This document shows positions 1-6,870 of a DNA stretch of 15,266 nucleotides, piece by piece. The position numbers and the translations under genes are program-made. Within the stretch, counting starts at the first letter, position 1. Each line of letters starts with the position of its first letter. Origin of the DNA: Flavobacteriales bacterium UBA1820. GTDB lineage: Bacteria; Bacteroidota; Bacteroidia; Flavobacteriales; UBA1820. The notes beneath the pieces were generated by a model. That model was not told the DNA's origin. It did no database searches and saw only the letters and a program-made list of their open reading frames with translations. Location: positions 1-15,266 of the forward strand of contig DCEW01000001.1 in assembly GCA_002314265.1 (NCBI GenBank), read 5' to 3'.

Positions 1-634
1 CGTAGATCTCGTCCGAGATGATGAATACCTGCGGATGGCGGGCGAATACCTCGGCCAGTGCCTTGAGTTCCTCACGCGTGTAAACGGCGCCGGTAGGGTT
101 GGACGGCGAGGAGTAGATGATGGCTTTGGTACGGGGGGTGATGGCAGCTTCGAGTTGGGCCGGGGTGATCTTGTAGTTGGTCTCGATGGAGGTCGGCATG
201 ATCACGGGCGTACCCTCGGCCAGTTTGATGATCTCCACGTAGCTCACCCAGTAGGGAGCGGGCACCAGCACTTCGTCGCCTTTGTCCACCAGCACCTGCA
301 TCACGTTGTAGATGGAGTTTTTCGCACCCGTGGACACCACGATCTGGTTGGGCTGGTAGTCCAGGTTGTTGTCGCGTTTGAACTTGTGGCAAACGGCTTT
401 TTTCAGTTCGGGATAACCCGCTACGGGCGAGTAGAAACTGTAGTTGTCGTCAATGGCCTTTTTGGCGGCCTCTTTGATGGCATCGGGGGTGAAAAAGTCC
501 GTTTCGCCCAACGAAAGGCTGATCACGTCCACACCCTGCGCTTTGAGTTCGCGGACTTTCGCCGACATGGCCAGGGTAGCCGACGGCTCCAGGCGCTGAA
601 TGCGGCCGGAGACTTTGGGGGTATTCGTATCCAT
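1..634 (-). CDS. aspC: Aspartate aminotransferase, PLP class I (N-terminal 211 residues, cut by window edge)
   Basis: This is a fold-type I PLP aminotransferase that most likely interconverts aspartate and 2-oxoglutarate with oxaloacetate and glutamate in the cytosol. The visible 211 residues begin MDTNTPKVSGRIQ. They show the family's SLGETDFFTP segment (41-50), the YSPVAGYPELKKAV region (68-81), STGAKNSIYN (101-110, the loop that contacts the PLP phosphate), PAPYWVSY (125-132), PSNPTGAVY (177-185, whose Asn binds the cofactor ring) and ISDEIY (206-211, whose Asp and Tyr also bind PLP). The family is usually near 395-400 residues, so the Schiff-base lysine lies beyond position 1. The ATG at 634-632 is the first in frame and sits about 50 bases below a Bacteroidota -7 box. 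The gene is divergent from the flavoprotein gene. Substrate preference within class I (aspartate, tyrosine or kynurenine) cannot be fixed from this half, though the overall pattern is that of the common bacterial AspC. Confidence 0.9.
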   Translation of the reverse strand, partial: MDTNTPKVSGRIQRLEPSATLAMSAKVRELKAQGVDVISLSLGETDFFTPDAIKEAAKKAIDDNYSFYSPVAGYPELKKAVCHKFKRDNNLDYQPNQIVVSTGAKNSIYNVMQVLVDKGDEVLVPAPYWVSYVEIIKLAEGTPVIMPTSIETNYKITPAQLEAAITPRTKAIIYSSPSNPTGAVYTREELKALAEVFARHPQVFIISDEIY

Positions 635-691
635 GATACAGGTTGATGATTTTGGTAGTTGTTCTTGTGAGAAGTGGATTTATCCGTTTTG

Positions 692-699
692 CAAAGCTA
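692..699 (-). promoter_or_regulatory. Bacteroidota -7 promoter element of the aminotransferase gene
   Basis: The minus strand reads TAGCTTTG, an exact match to the Bacteroidota -7 consensus TAnnTTTG. It predicts a transcript start near 686-688 and a leader of about 50 bases. I see no clear TTTG -33 element at the usual 19-21 base spacing, so the call rests on the -7 box and its position. Confidence 0.55.
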
Positions 700-751
700 A
701 TAAATACCGGAAAGTTTCGGCTCGCCCGGATGCAATATTCTTGAAAAAAAG

Positions 752-759
752 TATCTTTG
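752..759 (+). promoter_or_regulatory. Bacteroidota -7 promoter element of the ETF fusion gene
   Basis: TATCTTTG matches TAnnTTTG exactly. The expected start point is only a few bases downstream (about 763), so the leader would be very short: about 6 bases to the ATG at 769 and 12 bases to the ATG at 775. No good -33 TTTG is present at normal spacing. The element argues against the TTG-initiated reading from 757, because that codon lies inside the box. Confidence 0.5.
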
Positions 760-774
760 TTTCTCGAAATGCCA

Positions 775-2070
775 ATGGATACTCAAGTGGAACTGTGGGT
801 TGCCGTGCACATCGCCTCCGATGTGTATTCCCGCGTGCGGGTGGACGCCGCACAGGATGCCGTATGTGTAGATGGGGAGGCGCTGTCTATCAGCCCGTTG
901 GACAAGCAGGTGCTCATGAAAGCCCTCTCGGTATCTTCCCAGGTGCGAGTAGTGAGCGTCTGCCCACAGACGCAGGAACGGGCCTTGCGCTACGCCGCCG
1001 CGATGGGCGCTCCGCAGATATTTCGCATAAACGATTGTCCCCGAGATGCTTATGTGGCAGCAGCGGAAGTAGCAGCCTTTCTGAAGGACCGTCCGCAGCC
1101 GGTGGTGCTGTGCGGGGAAGCCGGTTGGGACTATGCCAGCGGCGATTTTCCCCGTTGGCTCTCGCAACTCTCCGGGATTGCTCTGGTGGAAGGGGTGTGC
1201 GATTTTCGTCCATGCGCGGACGATCCGCAGTGGCTCGAAGTCTCCCGGCAGACGGATGCTTTCAGCGAAACCCTTCGCGTGAAGGCTCCCGTGATCCTCT
1301 CGTGCAACAAAGCCATTTACCCCAGCGAGCAGGTGCGTATCCCCTCCATGCGGGAAATGATGCTGGCCATGCGCAGCCAGGTTCACCTCGTCCCCCCGGC
1401 GGGAGATTTCTCGCCCAGGAAGGAGTACTCCGGATACCGGATGATGCCCGCGCGGGCCTCGGTGCGTTTTCTGCCGCCCGAAGATTTCGGGCAGATGGCC
1501 GATGTCTTCCAGCAGGCCTTGGCCGATGCGGAGGGTTCTTCTTCCGAAGGGGAAACGCCTGTTTTTTCCGGGCGGATATTGGCGCGAGTGAGCACTCTCG
1601 AAGACCCGCTCCCCCTTTCGGCACAGACGGAGCAGGTGGACCGGCAGCCGATGCCCCTGCACGTGGATGTGCGCACGGCCCCTCTGGTGGTCAGCGGGGG
1701 AATGGGGGTAGATCCGTTGCTGTGGCCGCTGCTGGAGCAGTTGGCGCGGGATGGAGGCGGAGCGACCGCTTGCACGCGGCCGGTGTACCAGGCCGGTCGG
1801 CGGCCGTATTTCGAACACGTCGGTCAGACCGGGGCGAAGGTGGCGCCGGCACTTTATTTGGCGGTAGGAATTAGCGGTGCGTTGCAGCATATAGCGGGAA
1901 TGATCCGCTCCCGAAAGGTTTTGGCGATCAATACCGATCCTCAGGCCGAGATCTTCAAGTACGCCGATTACGGGGTGGTAGGCGATGCCGGACGCATTCT
2001 TCCGGGGCTTGTGGAGGAATTGCGACGTCGCTTGGGGAGTCTTGCAAATGCATCTGCAAACAACAAATAG
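775..2070 (+). CDS. Fused electron-transfer flavoprotein: EtfB-like domain plus EtfA FAD domain
   Basis: This 431-residue protein joins the two ETF subunits in one chain. Residues 1-250 resemble EtfB: SPLDKQVLMKAL (40-51), VRVVSVCPQTQERALRYAAAMGA (57-79, compare the EtfB pattern of a sulfur-rich strand then ALAMGA), VLCGEAGWDYASGD (111-124, at the nucleotide loop), VKAPVILSCNKAIYPS (169-184) and a C-terminal helix near 236-250. After a linker, residues 303-420 are the EtfA C-terminal FAD domain: SGGMGV (307-312), CTRP (333-336), VGQTG (349-353), YLAVGISGALQHIAGM (361-376) and DPQAEIFKYADYGVVGD (388-404). EtfA's own N-terminal domain appears to be absent: two normal subunits total about 580 residues. 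The beta nucleotide loop also lacks the usual DDD-QTG or QVG signature. It probably carries electrons between a flavin dehydrogenase and a membrane or bifurcating partner; no partner is in view. I chose the ATG at 775; an ATG at 769 would add two residues. Confidence 0.82.
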   Translation: MDTQVELWVAVHIASDVYSRVRVDAAQDAVCVDGEALSISPLDKQVLMKALSVSSQVRVVSVCPQTQERALRYAAAMGAPQIFRINDCPRDAYVAAAEVAAFLKDRPQPVVLCGEAGWDYASGDFPRWLSQLSGIALVEGVCDFRPCADDPQWLEVSRQTDAFSETLRVKAPVILSCNKAIYPSEQVRIPSMREMMLAMRSQVHLVPPAGDFSPRKEYSGYRMMPARASVRFLPPEDFGQMADVFQQALADAEGSSSEGETPVFSGRILARVSTLEDPLPLSAQTEQVDRQPMPLHVDVRTAPLVVSGGMGVDPLLWPLLEQLARDGGGATACTRPVYQAGRRPYFEHVGQTGAKVAPALYLAVGISGALQHIAGMIRSRKVLAINTDPQAEIFKYADYGVVGDAGRILPGLVEELRRRLGSLANASANNK

Positions 2071-2073
2071 ACG

Positions 2074-2373
2074 ATGGAACGGATCTACGGATACATCAAC
2101 AGCATCAATGTGCTCAGCAGTCTTTCGCTCCTGCTGTTGTGGGTGAACGGGCTCTCGGGGCTCGACTTTCTTTCCGGGACGATCGTCAACAACTATATCG
2201 CCCTGACGGCGGTTTACACACCGATGGTGCTGTTTGTCTTGCAAGCGCTCGCGCTCATCGTTTTTCGTTTGCTGCGGCATCCGGCGGAATATTACCAGCG
2301 TGCGGCGGCACTCTTTTCCTTTGTCAATCTGCTGGTGTACCTCCTGTTTTTGGCCTACACGAAATATCTTTAG
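2074..2373 (+). CDS. Small three-helix membrane protein, coupled to the ETF fusion
   Basis: I do not recognise this 99-residue protein. It has three hydrophobic stretches likely to span the membrane, at about 11-29, 41-67 and 78-95. A short charged loop containing RLLRHPAEYYQR lies between the second and third, and a short tail ends YTKYL. No catalytic or metal-binding motif is visible. The start codon lies three bases after the stop of the flavoprotein gene, so the two are almost certainly co-transcribed and probably translationally coupled. A membrane dock or electron-acceptor partner for the flavoprotein is one possible role, based only on this coupling. The G of its TAG stop is the first base of the first parS palindrome. 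The reading frame is open and its codon choice resembles the neighbours, so I take it as a real gene. Confidence 0.7.
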   Translation: MERIYGYINSINVLSSLSLLLLWVNGLSGLDFLSGTIVNNYIALTAVYTPMVLFVLQALALIVFRLLRHPAEYYQRAAALFSFVNLLVYLLFLAYTKYL

Positions 2374-2387
2374 TTCCACGTGGAACA
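2372..2387. other. parS-like ParB binding site 1
   Basis: A perfect 14-base palindrome, GTTCCACGTGGAAC, lies at 2373-2386, flanked by A on both sides. It has the core of the known chromosomal parS consensus (TGTTCCACGTGGAACA in pseudomonads, a TTTCAC variant in Bacillus). ParB dimers bind this site and spread to build the partition complex. The site overlaps the stop codon of the small membrane protein gene by one base. A 14-mer match is not expected by chance in 15 kb. parA and parB are not in the window. Confidence 0.82.
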
Positions 2388-2648
2388 TTTTCGACGCGAC
2401 TTTTTGCCGAAGGTTTGAAGGAGGCCTTTCCGATTTATAAACCCGGCGAAGTTCGGTTGCGAGGAGGCGTCTGAATACAGTTCTCTCCGGGGATTTTTGG
2501 TCTTGGGAAAACGCTTCGTCGGTTCCGGGGGTGTTTCCCTGCTGGCGGATCGGTGGAGAATCTTTGAAAAGCGGTTTTGGCGGATGGTTTTGTTTGATCC
2601 GTTTTCGAAGGGGAAGGAGGTTTTTTGACAGAGTGAAACATCCAAAAG

Positions 2649-2664
2649 TGTTCCACGTGGAACG
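2649..2664. other. parS-like ParB binding site 2
   Basis: The same perfect palindrome, GTTCCACGTGGAAC, recurs at 2650-2663. It is preceded by T and followed by G, so it matches 15 of 16 positions of the pseudomonad-type consensus. It lies 277 bases from site 1 and about 60 bases upstream of the mnmG -33 element. Paired parS sites of this spacing occur in other chromosomes and suggest an origin-proximal location, although the partition genes themselves are not visible. Confidence 0.85.
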
Positions 2665-2724
2665 CGAAGGTTTTTGAAGAGGAAGGTGGGGGTATCCGAT
2701 AAGGGGATGCTCAAAAATTATTGT

Positions 2725-2755
2725 TTTGACGAGAGGGGCTTTTGCTGTAATTTTG
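2725..2755 (+). promoter_or_regulatory. Promoter of mnmG (-33 TTTG, 19-base spacer, -7 TAATTTTG)
   Basis: TTTG at 2725-2728 is followed 19 bases later by TAATTTTG at 2748-2755. This is a full match to the two-part Bacteroidota sigma-ABfr promoter. The predicted start is near 2760, which gives a leader of about 18 bases before the ATG at 2778. It is one of the two best promoters in the window. Confidence 0.75.
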
Positions 2756-2777
2756 CGGCGGAAATACGAGTGAGAAA

Positions 2778-4655
2778 ATGTCGGTATTCGTTTCAAAATA
2801 CGAAGTGATCGTAGTGGGCGGCGGCCATGCCGGCTGCGAGGCGGCGCGGATAGCGGCGCGGATGGGGCGGCGGACGCTGCTCATCACGCAAAACCTGCAA
2901 ACGGTGGCGCAGATGTCGTGCAATCCTGCGATGGGCGGTATTGCCAAAGGGCAGATCGTGCGCGAAGTGGATGCGCTCGGCGGGTATTCAGGCATCGTAA
3001 CCGACCGGACGATGATCCAGTTCAAGATGCTCAACCGTTCCAAAGGACCGGCGATGTGGAGCCCGCGCGCACAGTGCGACAAGTATCGTTTTTCGCAGCA
3101 GTGGCGCATGGAGCTGGAACACACCGGCGGATTGGACTTGTTTGCCGATACTGTTACCGAGGTTTTGGTGCGGGACGGTGCAGTACAGGGCGTGCGGACC
3201 TCGCTCGGCGTAGAGGCGTGGGGCGATGCCGTGGTCCTGACCAACGGGACGTTCCTGGGAGGGGTGATCCACATCGGAGAAAAACACTTCGGGGGCGGCC
3301 GTATTTCGGAGCCTTCGGCCGAGGGTTTGACCGGTTCGCTGGTGGCGCTCGGTTTCGAGGCGGGGCGTATGAAGACCGGAACGCCTCCGCGGATTGACGC
3401 CCGTTCGCTCGACTTTTCCCGGATGATCCCCCAGGAGGGCGATCCGGTGCCGGGGCGTTTTTCGTTTTCGGATACTCCGCCGCTCGAACACCAGGAGCGG
3501 TGTTGGATGGCTTATACGAATCCCGAGGTGCACGCCATCTTGCGCGAGGGCTTCGACCGTTCTCCGCTTTTTACCGGACGCATCCGGGGGGTGGGTCCTC
3601 GGTACTGTCCTTCGGTGGAGGACAAGATTAACCGTTTTGCGGAGAAGACTTCGCATCCTTTGTTCGTCGAACCGGAAGGACGGGGGCTGGTCGAGATGTA
3701 CATCAACGGGTTTTCAACGTCGCTGCCCGAGGATATTCAGATACGCGCCCTGCGAAAAGTCGAGGGTTTTGAAAATGCGCGGATGCTCCGCCCGGGCTAC
3801 GCCATCGAGTACGACTATTTTCCTCCGACGCAATTGCGGGCCACCCTGGAGACCAAGCGGGTGGAAAACCTGTATTTCGCCGGACAGATAAACGGAACCA
3901 CGGGTTACGAGGAGGCGGCTTGCCAAGGCCTCATGGCGGGGATCAATGCGGCGTTGAAAACGACGGGGCGTGCGCCTTTCGTTCTGCGGCGCGACCAGGC
4001 TTATACCGGGGTGCTCATCGACGACCTGATCACCAAAGGCACGCAGGAACCCTATCGGATGTTTACTTCCCGGGCCGAGTACCGTACCTTGCTTCGCGGG
4101 GACAATGCGGACATCCGTCTTACCCCCCTGGCTTACGAATTGGGAACGGTGGACGAGCGCGCGCTGGAGCGGGTAGAACGGAAGGTGCGCGATACTGAAC
4201 GGCTGGTAGAGGAATTCCGCGAGCTCTCCGTGACGGTCGCTCAGGCGGCTCCCTTGCTCGAAAAACGCCAGTCGGCACCCTTGGCGCAGGGCTGCAAGGC
4301 CGACCGGATCCTTTCCCGCCCGAACATTTCGATGGACGATATGTGGAAGACGTTCCCGGCCATCGAGGCGTTTATCGTCGAAAACGACATCGCCGACGAT
4401 GCCGTGCAGCAGGCCGAGATAGCGATCAAATACGAGGGGTACATCGAAAAGGAGCAGGAGAATGTCCGCAAGCTCCACCGCCTGGAGTCGGTCGCCATCC
4501 CGGAGGATTTTGACTTTATGCGCATCGGCTCCATCTCGATCGAGGCCCGGCAAAAACTGGAAAAGATCCGTCCGAGAAATATCGGGCAGGCTTCCCGCAT
4601 CAGCGGGGTAAGTCCGGCGGACATTTCAGTGCTGCTTATCTTTTTGGGGCGTTGA
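2778..4655 (+). CDS. mnmG: tRNA uridine 5-carboxymethylaminomethyl modification enzyme MnmG (GidA)
   Basis: MnmG is the FAD-dependent partner of the GTPase MnmE. Together they install the (carboxymethyl)aminomethyl group on C5 of the wobble uridine (U34) of certain tRNAs, using methylene-tetrahydrofolate. The 625-residue length is typical. The protein shows the FAD dinucleotide fold [10 protein letters not shown] (14-23), [10 protein letters not shown] (45-54) with Cys48 matching the E. coli Cys47 site, LTNGTFLGG (about 154-162), KTGTPPRID (about 199-207), RYCPSVED with Cys277 at the same number as in E. coli, EYDYFPP and the [16 protein letters not shown] region, and the C-terminal MnmE/tRNA-binding domain containing SRPNISM. 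The ATG at 2778 lies just below a strong promoter. MnmE is not nearby. The gene sits directly beside the two parS sites, recalling the classical gidA neighbourhood near replication origins. The transcript ends at the hairpin at 4772-4819. Confidence 0.97.
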   Translation: MSVFVSKYEVIVVGGGHAGCEAARIAARMGRRTLLITQNLQTVAQMSCNPAMGGIAKGQIVREVDALGGYSGIVTDRTMIQFKMLNRSKGPAMWSPRAQCDKYRFSQQWRMELEHTGGLDLFADTVTEVLVRDGAVQGVRTSLGVEAWGDAVVLTNGTFLGGVIHIGEKHFGGGRISEPSAEGLTGSLVALGFEAGRMKTGTPPRIDARSLDFSRMIPQEGDPVPGRFSFSDTPPLEHQERCWMAYTNPEVHAILREGFDRSPLFTGRIRGVGPRYCPSVEDKINRFAEKTSHPLFVEPEGRGLVEMYINGFSTSLPEDIQIRALRKVEGFENARMLRPGYAIEYDYFPPTQLRATLETKRVENLYFAGQINGTTGYEEAACQGLMAGINAALKTTGRAPFVLRRDQAYTGVLIDDLITKGTQEPYRMFTSRAEYRTLLRGDNADIRLTPLAYELGTVDERALERVERKVRDTERLVEEFRELSVTVAQAAPLLEKRQSAPLAQGCKADRILSRPNISMDDMWKTFPAIEAFIVENDIADDAVQQAEIAIKYEGYIEKEQENVRKLHRLESVAIPEDFDFMRIGSISIEARQKLEKIRPRNIGQASRISGVSPADISVLLIFLGR

Positions 4656-4771
4656 TGAGCCCGTGGGAGGCGGATATTTGCGGGCAGCGGGAAGAAGACG
4701 CTCCGGATAAATGTTAATAGAAACGCTGAAACTTCTTTTAATAATCTAAAAATCAGGAGAATAATAATAAA

Positions 4772-4819
4772 AGCCGTGCGGGGGAATTTTTGAAAAAATT
4801 CCCCCGCACGGCTATTTTT
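4772..4819. terminator. Bidirectional terminator between mnmG and oxyR
   Basis: A near-perfect inverted repeat pairs 4772-4791 with 4794-4813. Its GC core is GCCGTGCGGGGG, then AATTTTT runs into a very small loop. T-rich sequence follows on the right (TATTTTTC), and an A-rich stretch precedes it on the left and serves as the U-tract for the opposite strand. The two flanking genes converge here, so one hairpin can stop both transcripts. Confidence 0.9.
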
Positions 4820-4832
4820 CGTCCCGAAGGGA

Positions 4833-5798
4833 TCACAAGGCAATGTCTTTCGCCGCTTGCCCTTCGATGGGGCTGACGACTTTCGTTTGGTCGAGCAGGA
4901 TCATTCCCCGGATGATCCCCCGGATGGTTTCGCGCACCGACTCCGAAACTTTCTGCCGGAGCTGGGTGGTCGAGCGGATCAGGCTCACCTCGCGGGCGGG
5001 CACCGGTTTTTCAAATTCGCGCAGCATTCGCCGGTCTTCCTCCGGGAGGGCCATGGCGGTCAGGTACGGGAGTACCGTGGTACCGAAGCCTTCTTTGGTC
5101 AGGCCGATGAGCGTGTCGAAGTTGCCGCTCGAGAGACGGAAGCGCTGCTTCTCGGCATTCTTACGGGCTTCCTGGCACAGGTTGAGTACGCTGTTGCGGA
5201 AGCAGTGTCCGTTTTCCAGCAGCAGGAGCTGTTCGTTCCCCAGGTCGGCGGGCGTGAGTTTCTTTTTGGCCAGCAGCGGCGATTCGTTTCCTACCAGGGC
5301 GACCATCGGTTCGTAGTACAGCGGTTCTTCCGTAATGGCGGGGTCGCCCAAGGGGGTGGCGGCGATGCCGGCGTCGATCACTTTTTCTTTCAGTGCCTGA
5401 ACCATGTCGGCGGTTTGCAATTCCTCCAGATGGAGGGTAACCTTGGGGTATTTCCTGATGTAGGTCTTCAGAAAGAGCGGCAGCAGCGAGGGCATCACCG
5501 AGGGGATGATCCCCAGGTGGAAATCGCCCGACACCGAACCTTTTGCCTGGTCGATCAGGTCCTTTATCCGCATCGATTCTCCGACGGTGGCCGCGGCTTG
5601 GGCGACGATCTGCTGTCCGAGCGGGGTGGGGGCGACGGGTTTTTTGTTGCGGTCGAAGATCTGTACCCCGAGTTCCTCTTCGAGTTTCTGTACCTGCATC
5701 GAGAGGGTCGGTTGGGTGACGAAGCACTTTTCGGCTGCTGTGGTAAAACTGCCCCAGCGGGCTACGGCCAGGATGTATTGGAGTTGGACTAAAGTCAT
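4833..5798 (-). CDS. oxyR: OxyR, peroxide-sensing LysR-family transcription regulator
   Basis: This LysR-type regulator has an N-terminal winged helix-turn-helix (about 1-60, with GSFTTAAEKCFVTQPTLSMQ at 16-35) and a periplasmic-binding-protein-like sensor domain (about 90-300). The sensor contains ENGHCFRNSVLNLC, placing cysteines at 199 and 208, the same numbers as the peroxide-reactive pair of E. coli OxyR; these form a disulfide on oxidation. GNFDTLIGLTKEGFGTTVLP (225-244) is also typical. In Bacteroides, OxyR activates catalase, Dps and peroxidase genes, so a peroxide-response role is expected. I start at the ATG at 5798, which gives 321 residues and the canonical MTLVQLQYIL start; an upstream in-frame TTG at 5843 would add 15 residues and lies almost on the promoter. 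The C-terminal tail (about 302-321) is slightly longer than in E. coli. The gene is divergent from rlmB and convergent with mnmG. Confidence 0.93.
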   Translation of the reverse strand: MTLVQLQYILAVARWGSFTTAAEKCFVTQPTLSMQVQKLEEELGVQIFDRNKKPVAPTPLGQQIVAQAAATVGESMRIKDLIDQAKGSVSGDFHLGIIPSVMPSLLPLFLKTYIRKYPKVTLHLEELQTADMVQALKEKVIDAGIAATPLGDPAITEEPLYYEPMVALVGNESPLLAKKKLTPADLGNEQLLLLENGHCFRNSVLNLCQEARKNAEKQRFRLSSGNFDTLIGLTKEGFGTTVLPYLTAMALPEEDRRMLREFEKPVPAREVSLIRSTTQLRQKVSESVRETIRGIIRGMILLDQTKVVSPIEGQAAKDIAL

Positions 5799-5850
5799 GC
5801 CTTGCGGTTTGTATGGGTTCGATTTGTTTTTTTCTGCTGGCAACAGCGGG

Positions 5851-5858
5851 CTAATATA
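5851..5858 (-). promoter_or_regulatory. Possible -7 promoter element of oxyR
   Basis: The minus strand reads TATATTAG, which matches TAnnTTTG at all but one fixed position. It would place the transcript start near 5846-5848 and give a leader of just under 50 bases. No clear -33 element is visible. Confidence 0.35.
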
Positions 5859-6011
5859 GCGAGATTTGCCGGAAAATGTGGCGGTTTTCCCGAGTTTTTG
5901 TTTCCCTTCCGGTGGCGGAGGGCTTTGGGGGGAGTGCTTGTGCCGGCTGGAAGGGATCTCCCGGAGGGAGAAAATGGAGGGGAAAAATCGCGGTATCCTC
6001 GGAAGGTTTCA

Positions 6012-6019
6012 TACCTTTG
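6012..6019 (+). promoter_or_regulatory. Bacteroidota -7 promoter element of rlmB
   Basis: TACCTTTG matches TAnnTTTG exactly and lies 29 bases upstream of the ATG at 6049, so the leader would be about 25 bases. No standard -33 TTTG is present. Its position also rules out an upstream start for the methyltransferase, because the extended frame from 5866 would begin before the promoter. Confidence 0.55.
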
Positions 6020-6048
6020 TTTGCGAGATAACCCGAGAGAAGACTTCG

Positions 6049-6792
6049 ATGGACCACAAGAAAAACATGAGCGTATTTGGCATCCGTCCGCTGATGGAGG
6101 CGGTGGATAGCGGGAAGATCCCCGACAAGATATTCATTCAGCGAGGTTTGCGGGGCGAGGCAGCGGCCGAACTCATGCACATGCTCAAGGAGCATTCGTT
6201 GGCTTACAGCCTCGTGCCGCAGGAAAAACTCGACCGCTTGACCCGGGAAAACCACCAGGGGGTTTTTGCTTTTCTCTCGCCGGTGGAGTTCGCCTCGGTA
6301 GAGGGGGTGGTTGATGCTGTGATGGGACGGGGAAGAATGCCTTGGGTGCTGATTTTAGACCACTTGACCGATGTGCGCAACTTCGGGGCCATCGTCCGCA
6401 CGGCCGAATGCGCGGGTGTCGATGCCGTGGTGATAGCGGCTCAGGGAGCCGCTCCGGTGAGTGCCGAGGCAGTGAAGGCTTCGGCCGGGGCAATGTTCCG
6501 CGTGCCGATCTGCAAGTCGGCCAACCTGACCGATACGGCCTACTACCTGAAACAGTCCGGTCTGCGCCTTGTCTGCGCGACGGAAAAAACGGAGGCAGTG
6601 GTCTATTCGGCCGATCTGACCGGGCCGCTGGCCTTGGTGATGGGCAATGAGGAAAAGGGGATTTCCAAGCAGTTGCTCCGTTTGGCCGACCTGCGGGTGA
6701 AGCTCCCGATGGCTGGACAGATCGGTTCGCTCAACGTTTCTGCGGCTTGTGCAGCGGTACTGTACGAGGTGGTTCGCCAGCGAGGGATATAA
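6049..6792 (+). CDS. rlmB: SpoU/TrmH-family 2'-O-ribose methyltransferase, probably RlmB
   Basis: This 247-residue protein is an S-adenosylmethionine-dependent SPOUT methyltransferase. It is probably the enzyme that methylates the 2'-hydroxyl of G2251 in the peptidyl-transferase region of 23S rRNA. The N-terminal substrate-binding domain (1-80) begins SVFGIRPLMEAV and contains RENHQGVFAF (66-75). The catalytic knot domain carries motif 1, LDHLTDVRNFGAIVRTAE (103-120, with the conserved Asn111 and Arg117), motif 2, LVMGNEEKGIS (196-206), and motif 3, LPMAGQIGSLNVSAA (219-233). These are the classic SpoU signatures. I chose the ATG at 6049 because it sits below an exact -7 box and gives the family's usual length; an ATG six codons later would also be acceptable. 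Assignment to RlmB rather than another TrmH-family enzyme rests on length and the N-terminal domain. The gene converges with mntP. Confidence 0.9.
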   Translation: MDHKKNMSVFGIRPLMEAVDSGKIPDKIFIQRGLRGEAAAELMHMLKEHSLAYSLVPQEKLDRLTRENHQGVFAFLSPVEFASVEGVVDAVMGRGRMPWVLILDHLTDVRNFGAIVRTAECAGVDAVVIAAQGAAPVSAEAVKASAGAMFRVPICKSANLTDTAYYLKQSGLRLVCATEKTEAVVYSADLTGPLALVMGNEEKGISKQLLRLADLRVKLPMAGQIGSLNVSAACAAVLYEVVRQRGI

Positions 6793-6870
6793 GGAAAATA
6801 TTTCCTGGTCCGGAGGTTCGGCTGGGAGCGAAAAGACGATCGTTGCTTCCCGGGATCGGGTGTGCGGGGG

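Larger units (their letters stand above)
2374..2777. other. Gene-free segment of about 400 bases holding both parS sites and the mnmG promoter
   Basis: No reading frame here looks coding: the open frames on either strand have no recognisable domain and no neighbour-like codon use. The segment begins with parS site 1, carries parS site 2 at 2649-2664, and ends in the mnmG promoter. Between them are G-rich, T-rich plus-strand stretches with loosely repeated words such as CGAAGG followed by TTT and GAAG just after each parS site. I found no convincing DnaA boxes (TTATCCACA) or AT-rich unwinding element, so I do not call an origin. I see no strong hairpin terminator for the upstream pair of genes. 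Confidence 0.6.

Noticed and set aside
757..774. TTG start for the ETF fusion at 757
   Set aside because: This codon lies inside the TATCTTTG -7 box, so it would not be transcribed from that promoter; two ATG codons follow at 769 and 775.
2370..2714. A 114-codon minus-strand frame in the gene-free parS region
   Set aside because: Its sequence includes peptides created by the two parS palindromes, it has no homology that I recognise, and no promoter-like element precedes it.
2374..2777. A replication origin in the parS region
   Set aside because: No clear DnaA boxes or AT-rich unwinding stretch were found, and dnaA is absent. Only an origin-proximal location is inferred.
697..2796. A 699-codon open frame on the minus strand opposite the ETF genes and parS region
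   Set aside because: It has no recognisable domain, crosses the parS and promoter stretch, and is antisense to well-supported ETF domains. Long antisense frames without stops are common opposite GC-rich genes.
6792..6806. A small hairpin (AGGAAA, ATA loop, TTTCCT) just after rlmB as a terminator
   Set aside because: The stem is only six weak base pairs with no T-run; I could not support a terminator between the convergent rlmB and mntP genes.
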